In this document: positions 1-8,482 of the stretch, piece by piece
Numbering within the stretch: position 1 is the first letter of the stretch
How the letters are laid out: each line of letters opens with the position of its first letter
Assembly (NCBI GenBank): GCA_027459785.1
Contig: DAIDGU010000049.1
Span: forward strand, 1 to 38,679
DNA: 38,679 bases
Direction: 5' to 3'
DNA from: Ktedonobacteria bacterium
GTDB taxonomy: Bacteria > Chloroflexota > Ktedonobacteria > Ktedonobacterales > JACDGC01
Position numbers and translations under genes: made by a program
Notes under the pieces: model-generated
What the model saw: only the letters and a program-made list of their open reading frames with translations
Told to the model about the DNA's origin: nothing
Database searches by the model: none

Positions 1-87
1 GACCTCGCCACGCTCACCTTCGCGGCAGCCCGCGACCTGCTGACGCAGCTCAGCCAAGCCTATAGCGAAGCGCGCCAGGCGAGCTAG
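1..87 (+). CDS. C-terminal end of an unidentified protein (partial)
   Basis: Frame 1 is open from the first base of the window to a TAG at 85-87, giving 28 residues that begin DLATLTFAARDLLTQLSQ. The segment is Ala/Leu/Gln-rich and looks helical. Its gene starts outside the window, so no family can be assigned. It could also be a chance open frame, but its base use matches the neighbouring genes. Confidence 0.45.
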   Translation, partial: DLATLTFAAARDLLTQLSQAYSEARQAS

Positions 88-221
88 CCCCTGTGGGCAT
101 TGTCCAGCGTGCGACAACGGCGTTGACCCCACTTGATCACAGGAACAGGAAATCGGTGAAAGAACCGCCAAGTGTGGGACGGCGGGCGGTTGCCAACGAG
201 CGTGAGAGACGACGGAGACGA

Positions 222-347
222 GCGGGCGGTTGAAACCGCGCCTAAGAGCCTAACGGCTACGAAGTCCGCCGTCGCGGACTGGGATCCCAACCCGCGTAGG
301 CGGGTTTCGTGGCGGCACGCCCCACCGGCGCGGTTTCAACCGCCCGC
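222..347. repeat. Multi-branched inverted-repeat element, copy 1
   Basis: A 126-bp unit bounded by perfect 21-bp inverted arms (222-242 and 327-347; core GGTTGAAACC/GGTTTCAACC). Three smaller hairpins lie inside: AGCC/GGCT at 247-258 with loop TAAC, AGTCCGC/GCGGACT at 263-280 with loop CGTC, and AACCCGC/GCGGGTT at 289-306 with loop GTAG. The fold is a closing stem with three side arms. The reverse complement of its interior matches 26881-27054. It fills most of the 88-440 gap, where no gene is seen; further GGCGGGCGG/CCGCCCGCC arms flank it at about 181 and 353. Similar GAAACCGC-type palindromes are, from memory, scattered in Chloroflexota and Cyanobacteria; their function is unknown to me. 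Confidence 0.85.
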
Positions 348-440
348 CTGTTGCCGCCCGCCTGTTGACACCCATCCGCCGTCCTGACGCACCGATAACC
401 GCCTGTCCCCGCCGCCGCTGCTTCTTTCCAGGAGGTCACT

Positions 441-662
441 ATGACCAAACGTACAGTTACAGCGCGCGCAAGCAGCGCGCCCCCGGACCTCCAGCCCTTG
501 GAGGCCAGCATGCAGCGCGCATGGTATGATCTGGCGCTGGCCGAGCAACGCGGGCAGAGCGCCCACGTGTTGGAGCGCAAGTTCGCCGCGTATATGGCCG
601 CGCTCGATGCTTTCGTCGCCGCGCAACGCCAGGCGTCTGCAGCCAAGTCGCAGGTGGCCTGA
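441..662 (+). CDS. Small hypothetical protein, 73 aa
   Basis: The ATG is preceded by a strong Shine-Dalgarno sequence (AGGAGG, six bases before the start), which supports translation. The protein has no signal peptide or membrane segment. It has a basic N-terminus (MTKRTVTARASS) and then a predominantly helical, Ala/Gln-rich body with regular hydrophobic spacing, which suggests a short helical hairpin or coiled coil. I do not recognise a family. It stands alone, convergent with the glycosyltransferase gene whose stop is only 5 bp away. Function is unknown; the ribosome binding site and codon use are the main support. Confidence 0.7.
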   Translation: MTKRTVTARASSAPPDLQPLEASMQRAWYDLALAEQRGQSAHVLERKFAAYMAALDAFVAAQRQASAAKSQVA

Positions 663-667
663 GCCGC

Positions 668-1465
668 TCAGTACCACGAGTCCGGCGGGGGCGACCATGA
701 TCGCAGCTTCGCCGCCAGGCGGAACAGTTCGCGGAAGGCGTGCAAGATGACGCCGAGGTTCGCGCCCGTCGCCCGCCCCGCACGGCGCGGATAATGGCCG
801 ACCGGCACCTGATGCAGCGTAACGCCCATCCGCACGAATTTCGCCAGCAGTTCGGTATTCACCATCGCGCCCTGCGCATGCACGTCCGCCACCTGCACCA
901 ACCGCGTCGGCATCAGCTTGAAGGCGCAGTCGATGTCGCGCACGTGCAGTCCAAATAGGAAGCTCACCAGGCGCTTCCACGCCCAGGCATTGAGGATGCG
1001 CAGCGGCGGATCACGCCGGTGTTCGCGGTAGCCCAGGATGACATCTGCGTCGCCCCGCTCGAAGGGCGGGATCAGCCGCGCGATATCGGTGATGGCGAAC
1101 TGCCCATCGGCATCCATGAAAAACACCAATTCTTTCGCCGCCGCATCGAAGCCGGTGATCACCGCCGCGCCATAGCCGCGATTGGCGGAATGATGCACCG
1201 CGCAGATACGAGCGTCCGCCCTCGCCAACTCGTCGGCGATCGCGCCGGTGCGGTCGCGGCTACCGTCATCGACGATGATCACCTCGAAGTCGGGCGCAAT
1301 CTCGCTCAGCGTTGCCACCACCTGCGCCGTCGTCGCTGCGATGTTCGCCTCTTCATTCCAGGCCGGCAACACCACCGTTACCCCACGCCGTGTAAGAGGT
1401 TGCAGGCTCTCTGCAACACCATTCTCTCCAACCATCTTGGCACGCCGGTTAAGGGTTGAGGTCAT
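668..1465 (-). CDS. Family 2 glycosyltransferase (DPM/DPG-synthase-like)
   Basis: Predicted GT-A fold transferase that moves a sugar from a nucleotide-sugar donor, probably to a polyprenyl phosphate, at the cytoplasmic face of the membrane. Visible motifs: the N-terminal nucleotide-binding strand VVLPAWNEEANI, DDGSRDRT, the metal-binding region FMDADGQF, and the conserved DIDCAFKLM and PVGHYPRRAGRA segments of this subfamily. There is no C-terminal membrane domain. I chose the ATG at 1465 (265 aa) because GAGGCGG sits just upstream. A longer in-frame ATG at 1510 overlaps a TACAAT -10-like hexamer (1509-1514) and is less likely. It is downstream of flhB on the same strand after about 107 bp, so co-transcription is possible. 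Acceptor and donor cannot be read from sequence. Confidence 0.85.
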   Translation of the reverse strand: MTSTLNRRAKMVGENGVAESLQPLTRRGVTVVLPAWNEEANIAATTAQVVATLSEIAPDFEVIIVDDGSRDRTGAIADELARADARICAVHHSANRGYGAAVITGFDAAAKELVFFMDADGQFAITDIARLIPPFERGDADVILGYREHRRDPPLRILNAWAWKRLVSFLFGLHVRDIDCAFKLMPTRLVQVADVHAQGAMVNTELLAKFVRMGVTLHQVPVGHYPRRAGRATGANLGVILHAFRELFRLAAKLRSWSPPPDSWY

Positions 1466-1572
1466 CGCCCGCCTCGCATTCTTGTGAAACGATTCAGTTC
1501 GTACCTCCATTGTACGCTATCTCAACAAGCGCCTGCCACCAGGGGGAACTGACTATGAGCGATTGCCGCTGC

Positions 1573-2634
1573 TCACCAGCGGCGTTTGAGGCGATAGACG
1601 AACGCTAACACTTCCGCCACCGCACGATACAGGTTATAAGGGATTTCACGGCCCAGCGCCACGCTCGCATACAGCGTTCGTGCCAGGGGCGGATTTTCCA
1701 CGATGGGAACGCCGTGCTGTGCCGCCACCGCTTTGATCTGCTGGGCCAGGTGATCGCGGCCTTTCGCCACGACGACGGGCGCACGCATCTTGCCGGAGGT
1801 GTAGCGCAGCGCGATGGCGAAGTGCGTGGGATTGGCGATGACAACGGTCGCCTTTGGTACCTCCTGCATCATGCGCTGGCGGGCGCGTTGGCGCTGCAAG
1901 CGACGGATGCGTTGCTTCACTTGCGGGTCGCCCTCCGTCTGGCGCATTTCGTCGCGGATCTCCTGTTTGGTCATGCGCAGGTTGCGATTGAATTGCCACC
2001 GCTGCACAATGTAATCTAGCGCGGCCAGGATGGCCCCCGCCGCCGCCAGGCGCAGCAGCAATGTAAACAGGACGTTGCCCAGCATTCCCGGCGCGGCTTG
2101 CATGCCCGTCACCCCCAGGTTCAGCACATCCTGCATGCTCTCCTGTGCCAAGCTGGCCGCGACGCCGAGGAAGATCGCCAGGCGCAACGCCATCTTCACC
2201 AGTTCGAATCCCGTCGGCGGCGAGAAGATGCGCTTGAAGCCGTTCATGGGATTCAGCTTAGCGAACTTGGGGCGGATCGCCTGCACGGAGACGACGCCGC
2301 CGGTCTGGATGAGGCCCGTAGTGACGCCGCCGACCATGATCGCCGCCAGCACGGGGACGACGGCCAGCAGCCCCGCCAGCAAGCTCTGCCCGAACACCCC
2401 CAGCGCGGCATTCGCCGTCAGGTCCGGTTGCGCCAGCGCCGCCAGCCCGCGTGCCAGCACGCCCGCCAGCGACTGCCAGGCCAGCGGCCCCGCCAGGCGC
2501 AGCGCCAGCACGCCCGCCAGCAACCCCAGCGCCGGCGGCAGATCCGCACTGCGCACCACCTGGCCCTTTTTGCGCGCATCTTGCCGGCGTTTCGGCGTCG
2601 CCTCTTCGGTACGTTCCTGCCCACCCTCCGCCAT
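1573..2634 (-). CDS. flhB: Flagellar type III export protein FlhB
   Basis: Inner-membrane component of the flagellar export gate. It controls the switch from rod/hook to filament substrates by cleaving itself. The N-terminus (MAEGGQERTEEATPKRR, then ARKKGQV) is the classic FlhB start. Four hydrophobic segments follow, then a basic cytoplasmic linker and the autocleavage motif NPTH at about residue 267 (VIANPTHFAIALRY). The 353-aa length is normal. It is the last gene of a fliQ-fliR-flhB run; a 123-bp gap to fliR is filled by a palindromic repeat. The virulence-type homologue (YscU) also carries NPTH, but the N-terminus and the fliQ/fliR neighbours favour flagella. Confidence 0.96.
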   Translation of the reverse strand: MAEGGQERTEEATPKRRQDARKKGQVVRSADLPPALGLLAGVLALRLAGPLAWQSLAGVLARGLAALAQPDLTANAALGVFGQSLLAGLLAVVPVLAAIMVGGVTTGLIQTGGVVSVQAIRPKFAKLNPMNGFKRIFSPPTGFELVKMALRLAIFLGVAASLAQESMQDVLNLGVTGMQAAPGMLGNVLFTLLLRLAAAGAILAALDYIVQRWQFNRNLRMTKQEIRDEMRQTEGDPQVKQRIRRLQRQRARQRMMQEVPKATVVIANPTHFAIALRYTSGKMRAPVVVAKGRDHLAQQIKAVAAQHGVPIVENPPLARTLYASVALGREIPYNLYRAVAEVLAFVYRLKRRW

Positions 2635-2662
2635 CGCTCACGATCCTCACCTTCTGCGTGAA

Positions 2663-2756
2663 TCGAACACGCAGACCACGAAAATCCCCGAAGATCAGAA
2701 AAATTCTTTGAAGAACTTTCGTGCTTTTCGTGCTGTTACGTGGCTTTCGTGTTCGA
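2663..2756. repeat. CACGAA-type palindromic repeat between fliR and flhB
   Basis: The outer arms TCGAACACG (2663-2671) and CGTGTTCGA (2748-2756) pair perfectly. Inside are several inverted copies of ACCACGAAAA/TTTCGTG. The same words recur at 11881-11925 and 15247-15284, so this is a dispersed intergenic repeat. Here it sits inside an apparent operon and could form a hairpin in the fliQ-fliR-flhB transcript. Confidence 0.75.
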
Positions 2757-2757
2757 G

Positions 2758-3516
2758 CTATCGCCATAATCCCAGCAGTGTCGCCTGGCGCAAGATCTGC
2801 ATCAAGAAAGCGACGGTGAAGGGCGCGGCCAGCACCAGCGCCACCACGGCCAGCGTCACCTTCAGCGGCAGGCCCAGCACGAAAAGATTGAGCGACGGCA
2901 TGGCGCGATTCAGCAGGCCCGTCACCAGGTCGGCCAGCAGCAGCGTCGCCAGCAGGGGCAGCGCCAGCGCCACGGCGAAGGCGATGGCCGAGCCGCCCAG
3001 CGGCAGCAGCACGCGCACCAGGCCCGGCGTCAGCGCCACGCGCGTCACCGGCATGGCATTGAAGCTCGCCCCCAGGCTCAGCAACACCCAGTGTTGGCCG
3101 TCCAGCGCCAGGAAGAGCAGGCCCGCGACGACATGATAGAGCTGCGCGATGGAATGCATCTGGCTAGCGCCGCCCGGCTTCTGCCACGTTCCCAGCGTCA
3201 CCCCCATCTGCTGGCCGATCAGCTCGCCCGCCGCTTCGCCCGCCCGAAAAACAACCGTGAACACCAGCGCGAAAGCCAATCCCAGCAAGACCTGCTCCCC
3301 CACCAGCACCGCGAAAGCGACCGGATCAGCCGCGACGGGACCGGCCACCTGCACCTGCGCGGGCGTGAACAGTAGCGCCACCAGCGCGCTCAGGCCGATC
3401 TTCACCGGCACCGCCAGCGCGCTCTCGCCATAGATCGGCGCGGTCGCCAGCGTGCTGCTGACCCGCGCGAAGACCAGCAGCCAGATCACCAGCGGCGCGG
3501 CGTGTGCGCCCATCAT
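2758..3516 (-). CDS. fliR: Flagellar biosynthetic protein FliR
   Basis: Multipass inner-membrane subunit of the flagellar export gate, which assembles with FliP and FliQ into the core channel. It has 252 aa with about six strongly hydrophobic segments. Family-like stretches include the start APLVIWLLVFARVSSTLATAP, the central GELIGQQMG region and a conserved C-terminal membrane block. Its ATG overlaps the fliQ stop by 4 bp (ATGA), so the two are probably translationally coupled. The order fliQ-fliR-flhB is the standard flagellar order, but fliP and flhA are not adjacent. Confidence 0.95.
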   Translation of the reverse strand: MMGAHAAPLVIWLLVFARVSSTLATAPIYGESALAVPVKIGLSALVALLFTPAQVQVAGPVAADPVAFAVLVGEQVLLGLAFALVFTVVFRAGEAAGELIGQQMGVTLGTWQKPGGASQMHSIAQLYHVVAGLLFLALDGQHWVLLSLGASFNAMPVTRVALTPGLVRVLLPLGGSAIAFAVALALPLLATLLLADLVTGLLNRAMPSLNLFVLGLPLKVTLAVVALVLAAPFTVAFLMQILRQATLLGLWR

Positions 3517-3782
3517 TGCACCAGGCTGGGTAGCGAGCTAAAGAGATGCGCGGTATAGGCGATCAGCGTTTGCAACATCCACGGGCCGGCGATGATCAAC
3601 ACCAGCGCGATGGCGATGATCTTCGGCACATAGCTCAGCGTCATCTCGTTCACTTGCGTCACCGCCTGCAACAGACTGATGACCACGCCAACGATCAGCG
3701 CCGCCGCCAACAGGGGACCGCTGAGCTGCGCGACCGTCCAAAGCGCCTGTTCCAACACCGTCAGGGTCGTCGTTTGCGACAT
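3513..3782 (-). CDS. fliQ: Flagellar biosynthetic protein FliQ
   Basis: Small two-helix membrane subunit of the flagellar export channel. The 89-aa protein begins MSQTTTLTVLEQALWTV, has two membrane helices (LLAAALIVGVVISLLQAVTQ and the IIAIALVLIIAGPWML block) and the conserved loop QVNEMTLSYVPK between them. Length and loop are typical of FliQ. I chose the ATG at 3782 because AAGGA lies eight bases upstream and the family length fits; an in-frame start at 3857 would add 25 atypical residues. It overlaps fliR by 4 bp. No fliP lies upstream: the next 570 bp hold only repeats. Confidence 0.95.
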   Translation of the reverse strand: MSQTTTLTVLEQALWTVAQLSGPLLAAALIVGVVISLLQAVTQVNEMTLSYVPKIIAIALVLIIAGPWMLQTLIAYTAHLFSSLPSLVQ

Positions 3783-4002
3783 GTTCGGCATCCTTTCCTG
3801 CACACACCGTCTTGCCTCCCCAGCGTAACCCATCCCGCCCGCGATCTTGAGGGGCAAAAGCCATTGATCGCACGCCGAATCGTCCCTGCTTGCAGGGATT
3901 CATCAGCCGACCGGTAGGGAGAATCTCGCACAAACCAGAGTACATTTCAGATCGATAAAAAGAAATTTTATACCCTTGCAGGGAAAGACGGTGGTCATTG
4001 GG

Positions 4003-4033
4003 ACCGGACAGACAGGAATGGCTGTCCTCCGGT
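4003..4033. repeat. GACAGACA-A/G-GAATGGCTGTC palindrome
   Basis: ACCGGACAG pairs with CTGTCC(TC)CGGT across ACAGGAATGG. It is the same unit as the three copies at 12595-12718, so it belongs to a dispersed hairpin family. Confidence 0.7.
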
Positions 4034-4143
4034 ATCCATACTATTCACCCGCAAACGGTATTATATCCCTTGCGAGAACCCCTGTGGGCTGGAAGGCAGC
4101 CTACCTGCTCGATTCAGCATATGGCATCATTAGGAGAAAGGAC

Positions 4144-4163
4144 GGCGGACAGGCTTGTCCGCC
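4144..4163. repeat. GGCGGACA/TGTCCGCC hairpin
   Basis: Perfect 8-bp stem with a 4-base loop. Related hairpins occur at 10601-10620, 12572-12591 and 12632-12651, often next to the GACAGACA unit. Confidence 0.7.
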
Positions 4164-4189
4164 CCACGAATAATCGCAATCACCCCACG

Positions 4190-4219
4190 ATCCTTGTACG
4201 GGCGCGATTCATCGCACCC
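4190..4219 (+). repeat. TTGTA(T/C)GGGCGCGATTC-type palindrome, copy 1
   Basis: Contains ATCCTTGTACGGGCGCGATT followed by a near-complementary ATCGCACCC arm. Matching copies occur at 12527-12557 (opposite orientation), 34851-34880 and 36931-36958. Confidence 0.7.
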
Positions 4220-4354
4220 GCGCGTCCTCCCCCCCACGATCCCAGTTGCCACCAGATTCTGTAGGGGCAGGGCAAGCACAAGGCATTGCTCCTACACGTG
4301 GTCGCCCTGGTCCTCCATGGTCCGCCCTGCCTTCTCACCGGCTGGACCGCCCTG

Positions 4355-5527
4355 CTAGGGGTGTAGGACCACCTTCACGCAGTCATCCTGCTTGTCGTGG
4401 AAGATCTTGTACCCCTTGGGGCCGTCTTCCAGCGCGAAGCGGTGCGTGATGACGAAGGCCGGATCAAGTTCGCCCTGCTGAATGCGTTCCGTCAGCGGGC
4501 GTAGGTAACGCTGCACGTGCGTCTGGCCCATATGGAAGGTCAAGCCCTTGTTGAAGGCCGCGCCCATCGGGATCTTATCCACGAAGCCGCCGTAGACGCC
4601 AGCGATGGATACCGTCCCGCCCTTGCGGCACGACTGAATCGCCTCGCGCAGCGCGTGGGGCCGTCCCGTTTCCAGGTGCAGATTCTGCTTGATCTGATCA
4701 TACGCGCCGACGACGCCGCTGGCGTGGGATTCCATGCCCACCGCGTCGATCACCGCGTCCGGCCCGCGTCCGCCGGTCAGTTCCTTGAGCGCCTCCACCA
4801 CGTCGGGTTGCGCCGTCAGGTCGAGCGTCTCCGCGCCGCTCTGCTCGCGGGCCATCTGCAAGCGCACGGGGATGCGGTCGATGGCGATGACGCGCTCCGC
4901 ACCCAGCAACATCGCGCTCTTGATGGCGAACTGGCCCACCGGCCCGCAGCCATAGACGGCCACCACGTCGCCGCGCCGGATCTGGCAGTTTTCCGCCGCC
5001 ATGTAGCCCGTCGGGAAGATGTCTGTGAGGAACAGCACCTGCTCGTCCGACAGCCCCGCTGGCACCTTGAACGGGTTGACATCCGCGAACGGCACGCGCA
5101 CATACTCCGCCTGCCCGCCGGCATAGCCGCCGAAGAGATGCGAGTAGCCATAGATGCCCGCCGGCGAATAGCCAAACATCTCCTCTGCCAGCGCCGCGTT
5201 CGGGTTCGAGTTATCGCACAGCGACCATAACTCGTTCTGGCAGAAATAACACTGGCCGCAGGCGATGGGGAACGGCACCACCACGCGGTCGCCGACCTTG
5301 AGGTTCGTCACCTCCTTGCCGACTTCCACGATCTCGCCCATGAACTCGTGGCCCAGGATGTCGCCGCGCATCATCGTTGGGATGTAGCCATCGTAGATGT
5401 GCAGATCGGAGCCGCAGATCGCCGTCGCCGTCACCTTGACGATGGCATCATGCGGATTCATGATCTGGGGATCGGGAACGTTTTGCACGCGCACGTCATG
5501 CACGCCGAACCAACACAGCGCCTTCAT
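4355..5527 (-). CDS. Zinc-dependent alcohol/formaldehyde dehydrogenase-like protein
   Basis: Medium-chain NAD(P)-dependent dehydrogenase of the glutathione-independent formaldehyde dehydrogenase-like group, 390 aa. Visible features: catalytic zinc ligands (ICGSDLH and [12 protein letters not shown]), the structural-zinc loop with four cysteines ([15 protein letters not shown]), the NAD-binding loop GCGPVGQFA and a C-terminal [20 protein letters not shown] block. The start at 5527 ([14 protein letters not shown]) is where family similarity begins and overlaps the stop of the preceding SRPBCC gene by 4 bp, so translation is probably coupled. SRPBCC plus dehydrogenase is a pairing I recall from other genomes. 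The physiological substrate cannot be named from sequence. Confidence 0.92.
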   Translation of the reverse strand: MKALCWFGVHDVRVQNVPDPQIMNPHDAIVKVTATAICGSDLHIYDGYIPTMMRGDILGHEFMGEIVEVGKEVTNLKVGDRVVVPFPIACGQCYFCQNELWSLCDNSNPNAALAEEMFGYSPAGIYGYSHLFGGYAGGQAEYVRVPFADVNPFKVPAGLSDEQVLFLTDIFPTGYMAAENCQIRRGDVVAVYGCGPVGQFAIKSAMLLGAERVIAIDRIPVRLQMAREQSGAETLDLTAQPDVVEALKELTGGRGPDAVIDAVGMESHASGVVGAYDQIKQNLHLETGRPHALREAIQSCRKGGTVSIAGVYGGFVDKIPMGAAFNKGLTFHMGQTHVQRYLRPLTERIQQGELDPAFVITHRFALEDGPKGYKIFHDKQDDCVKVVLHP

Positions 5528-7017
5528 CGTCGCGCTCGCTTTCCCCCGGCGGGCTGGCCGTCCGTCGTCGGGATCTCGCCCGTCTCGATCATCTCTTTGA
5601 GATGGCGCAGGTCTTCGTGAACTTGCTGATCGGGATTCTGCCCCAGGAGCGCCGCGACCGCTGCGCCCAGTTTGCCTGCCGGCGGCAGATAGCGCAGGCG
5701 CACGCGCACCTCCGTGCCGCGCCCGCCCGGCGCGGGCGTGAACGTGACGAAGCCGGCATTGGCCACCTGGGCATCTTTGGTCGATTCCCAAGCGATACGC
5801 GCATTCGGCTCATCTGCCGTGATCACCGCGTCCCATTCCACGGCGGTGTTGGCCGGTGCTTTGGCTTTCCAGTGCGACCGCTGCTCGTCCAGCACCGTCA
5901 CGGCTTCGAGATGCTGCATGAAGCGCGGCAAATTCTCGAAGTTGCGCCAGAAGCGATAGAGTTCTTTCGGCGTGCGGTTGATCGTGATCGCGTGTTCCAC
6001 CGTGAGGGCGCGGTAGGCACTGCGTCCGCGCACCGTCTGCACGATACCACGCGCCACCAGGCCCGCACCCACCAGGCCCATCACCGCGCCCGGCCAGCCG
6101 CGCCGCAACGCGCCCGTCACCGCCAGCGCACCACCACCGATGATGCTGAGCCAGCGATCATCGAACGGCAGTCCCTGCCGCGAATGCGTTGATGCCGCTG
6201 GCTGTGGCTGAGATGGCGTCGCCGTGTTCGGCGTTCCTTGCGTCGTGTCCCCGGCGGGCGAGGACGCGCGTGCCGTGCGGGCGCGGTTGCCGCGCCCGGT
6301 GCGAGCGCCGCCGGCGCGCTGCATCATCGGCATCGCTTCCGTCGGCTGGCCCTGCGTCATCGGCATGGGAACCGTGTCAGCGCCCGTCGTCATCGGCAAT
6401 GCTACCGCCGCCAACCCCGCCGTCATCGTCGCCGTATCACCATCCAGGTCATCGGGGGCAACGAATGATTGCGCGGGCGCGGTCCCTTCGGTCGCCGCAT
6501 TGTCGAATTCCGCCGCTGGTCCCGCCACATTCGTAAAGTTGCCCGATGGCGGCGTCGCCTCGGCGGCAGCCAGATCCGCCGCTTCTCGGTCCAGTTCGTC
6601 CAGGTCCGCCAGCACCTGCTGGCCGCGCGCGCGGTCGCGCGCCGTCTCTTGCGGTGTGATCACCTCGTTGGGCGGCGTCAGGTCAGGCGCATCAGGATCG
6701 ATCAGCGCGTTGGTGGCGTCATCACTGCCCTGTGTGTTGAGGGGAATCACCTCGGCGACCAGGATATCGGCGTCGTCCGGCAACACATCTTCTGGTGTCG
6801 CCTCCTGTTGCCAGGATTCCTCGCCCAGCGTGGTTTCAGCCAAAAGGCTATTCTCGTCATTGACGATCGCTTGCCCCATCTGTTGATCGTCAGAATTTGC
6901 TGAAGCATTTGTATTGGCGGCTGCGCCGCTGTTGCGCGCCTGGTTGGCGCGGCTAGCGTTGGAGCCACCATTCGTCGTCTTGCGAGTGCGCGGTTTGCGC
7001 TTGCGTTCTTCGGCCAT
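5524..7017 (-). CDS. SRPBCC-domain membrane-associated protein with long disordered N-terminus
   Basis: 497 aa in three parts. Residues 1 to about 290 are low-complexity, rich in Asn, Ala, Thr, Asp, Glu and Pro, starting with a basic KRKPRTRK patch; this part looks disordered. Residues about 300-350 ([20 protein letters not shown] onward) form a short DUF2892/YgaP-like membrane pair. Residues about 355-470 are a START/SRPBCC fold ([34 protein letters not shown]) of the polyketide cyclase/dehydrase type, which binds hydrophobic ligands. GGAGG lies nine bases before the ATG. It overlaps the dehydrogenase gene downstream by 4 bp. The function may be ligand carriage or stress response; this is inference. 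The disordered part is much longer than usual for the family. Confidence 0.88.
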   Translation of the reverse strand: MAEERKRKPRTRKTTNGGSNASRANQARNSGAAANTNASANSDDQQMGQAIVNDENSLLAETTLGEESWQQEATPEDVLPDDADILVAEVIPLNTQGSDDATNALIDPDAPDLTPPNEVITPQETARDRARGQQVLADLDELDREAADLAAAEATPPSGNFTNVAGPAAEFDNAATEGTAPAQSFVAPDDLDGDTATMTAGLAAVALPMTTGADTVPMPMTQGQPTEAMPMMQRAGGARTGRGNRARTARASSPAGDTTQGTPNTATPSQPQPAASTHSRQGLPFDDRWLSIIGGGALAVTGALRRGWPGAVMGLVGAGLVARGIVQTVRGRSAYRALTVEHAITINRTPKELYRFWRNFENLPRFMQHLEAVTVLDEQRSHWKAKAPANTAVEWDAVITADEPNARIAWESTKDAQVANAGFVTFTPAPGGRGTEVRVRLRYLPPAGKLGAAVAALLGQNPDQQVHEDLRHLKEMIETGEIPTTDGQPAGGKRARR

Positions 7018-7038
7018 TGCGGGCTACCTCCACAGTGG

Positions 7039-7058
7039 GGCGGGTATCATATCCCGCC
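7039..7058. terminator. Hairpin between uppP and the SRPBCC gene
   Basis: GGCGGG (7039-7044) pairs with CCCGCC (7053-7058) around TATCATAT, so the whole site is close to a perfect palindrome. It lies after the uppP stop on the minus strand, 22 bp before the next start. It could be a terminator without a U-tract or an operator; the near-perfect symmetry leaves both open. Confidence 0.4.
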
Positions 7059-7121
7059 TGTTTGTATGCTCATTCTGCGTAGCCCATCCCGCAACTTCCT
7101 TTCCAGAATGGCTGGTGCGCC

Positions 7122-8126
7122 CTAAATCACATGGATGTACTGCAAGAAGAAAAAGATGAACGCCAGCAGGCCCGCGCCAACGCAGTAATACGCGAACGGA
7201 TCGAGCCGCCGCGTCTCGAAGTAGCGCATCAGAAAGCGCACAGAAAGATACGCCGCCAGACCCGCCAGCACCCCGCCGCCCAGCGCCAGCACCCGCGTGT
7301 GATTGGTTACAGCGGGCGCGAGCAACTTCGGCACTTCCAATATGCCGGCAGCCAGAATGATCGGCGTCGCCAGCAGGAACGAGAAGCGTGCCGCCGCCTC
7401 GTGGCTCAGGCCACACAGCATGCCGCCCACCATCGACGAGCCAGAGCGCGAGATGCCCGGCAAGAGCGCCAACGCCTGGGCCGTCCCCACCAGCGCGGCC
7501 TGGCCGAATGTCATTTCATCCATGGACACGCCGATCTTTTCCGCCGTCAGGAGCGCCTGGGCGCGTGGCTGCGTCACGGCGTCCGGCGAGATATGCGCGC
7601 CACTCTTGCGGATCAGAGCCTTCTGCCGGCTCTGCCACAGCCGTTCCGCCGTCAACAATACCGCGCCGTTCGCCACCAGGAAGGCCGCCGCCAGAATCGG
7701 CTGGCTGAAGAGCGATTCCAGCGGCTTCTGCAAGAGCAACCCCAGCAAACCCGCCGGCACCGTGCCGACGACCACCAGCGCCAGTTGCCGCCCCGTCCCA
7801 TCGGGATCAACATCCCGCGTCAGCTTGCCCGCAATCAAGACGCGCATCCCCCCGCGCAACAGCGCCAGCCAGTCGCGCCAGAAAAACGTGAGCAACGCTG
7901 TCGCCGTACCCAGATGCAACATCACCACCAACGGCAAAAACGTGTCGGACTTTAACAGATCATGTTGCCCGAAAAGGCCCGGAATGATGACCGTGTGGCC
8001 TAGACTGCTGACCGGAAAGAGTTCGGTGAAGCCCTGCAACAGCGCCAAACCGATAACTTGCAAGAGGGTCGGCTGCGCGCTGGCAGCTTGTTGCGTGAGC
8101 AGCGACAGGACGAAAGCGGGGTGCAT
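7122..8126 (-). CDS. uppP: Undecaprenyl-diphosphatase UppP (BacA)
   Basis: Membrane phosphatase that recycles undecaprenyl pyrophosphate to the monophosphate carrier used for peptidoglycan and other wall polymers; overexpression is associated with bacitracin resistance in this family. The first signature reads LLQGFTELFPVSSLGH (usual form EG-TEFLPVSSTGH) and the second PGISRSGSSMVGGMLCGLS; Ser, Arg and Glu positions are retained. There are about eight hydrophobic helices. At 334 aa it is longer than the usual ~270 aa, with an extra soluble stretch (about residues 155-205). A GAGGAG lies about ten bases before the ATG. It is a single gene with gaps on both sides. Confidence 0.93.
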   Translation of the reverse strand: MHPAFVLSLLTQQAASAQPTLLQVIGLALLQGFTELFPVSSLGHTVIIPGLFGQHDLLKSDTFLPLVVMLHLGTATALLTFFWRDWLALLRGGMRVLIAGKLTRDVDPDGTGRQLALVVVGTVPAGLLGLLLQKPLESLFSQPILAAAFLVANGAVLLTAERLWQSRQKALIRKSGAHISPDAVTQPRAQALLTAEKIGVSMDEMTFGQAALVGTAQALALLPGISRSGSSMVGGMLCGLSHEAAARFSFLLATPIILAAGILEVPKLLAPAVTNHTRVLALGGGVLAGLAAYLSVRFLMRYFETRRLDPFAYYCVGAGLLAFIFFFLQYIHVI

Positions 8127-8482
8127 GCGCGGTATTCTCCTCGGCGCGAAGCGCCTGTTAGTTTCGCTCAGATGTGCTTCTCTATCCTACTACGGTTCGC
8201 GCCTCCTGAAAAGCACATCCCCCGACCATCCCACCACCCACCCGGCATGGCCGGAATGTCGCCTTCTAGCCCGTAGGAGTTCCTGTTCCGCGTTGGGATG
8301 ACTTGGTACTTGCAATCGATGCTCCCGACACCCGCGCGGCGCTAGTGAGCCTGCCCCCGATGACTGCGCGGCGGCGATGGAAAGAATACCCCCAGTGGGC
8401 GGGCGCAGCATGTCCGCCCAATTTGAGAAAACTTCATCAACCGCCCATCGCCTCGCCGTCCCCGTCGTCGCCTGCCGGTCAT
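8127..8482. other. Gap between uppP and the GNAT gene
   Basis: About 355 bp without a supported gene. It includes the uppP upstream region (minus strand) and a hairpin TGGGCGG/CCGCCCA at 8396-8420 that could terminate the rplS-rnhB-GNAT transcript or be one more GGCGGAC-type repeat. A GTTCCTGTTCCG word at 8279-8290 recurs at about 10676. Confidence 0.45.

Larger units (their letters stand above)
3783..4354. other. Gene-free, repeat-rich gap upstream of fliQ
   Basis: About 570 bp between fliQ and the zinc dehydrogenase. I see no convincing gene; the short open frames have no ribosome sites and no protein-like composition. It holds three dispersed palindromes (listed separately) and a local AT-rich patch (about 3945-3980) with TATAAA on the minus strand that could be part of a fliQ promoter. 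From about 4260 to 4350 several imperfect copies of a (T)CGCCCTG word occur. Confidence 0.6.

Noticed and set aside
222..347. Structured repeat as a tRNA or other known RNA
   Set aside because: It folds into a closing stem with three arms, but lacks the CCA end, T-loop and anticodon-arm features; loop sizes do not match tRNA.
5528..5791. N-terminal extension of the zinc dehydrogenase
   Set aside because: The in-frame extension is Arg/Gly-rich, overlaps the SRPBCC gene, and family similarity starts only at MKALCWFGV.
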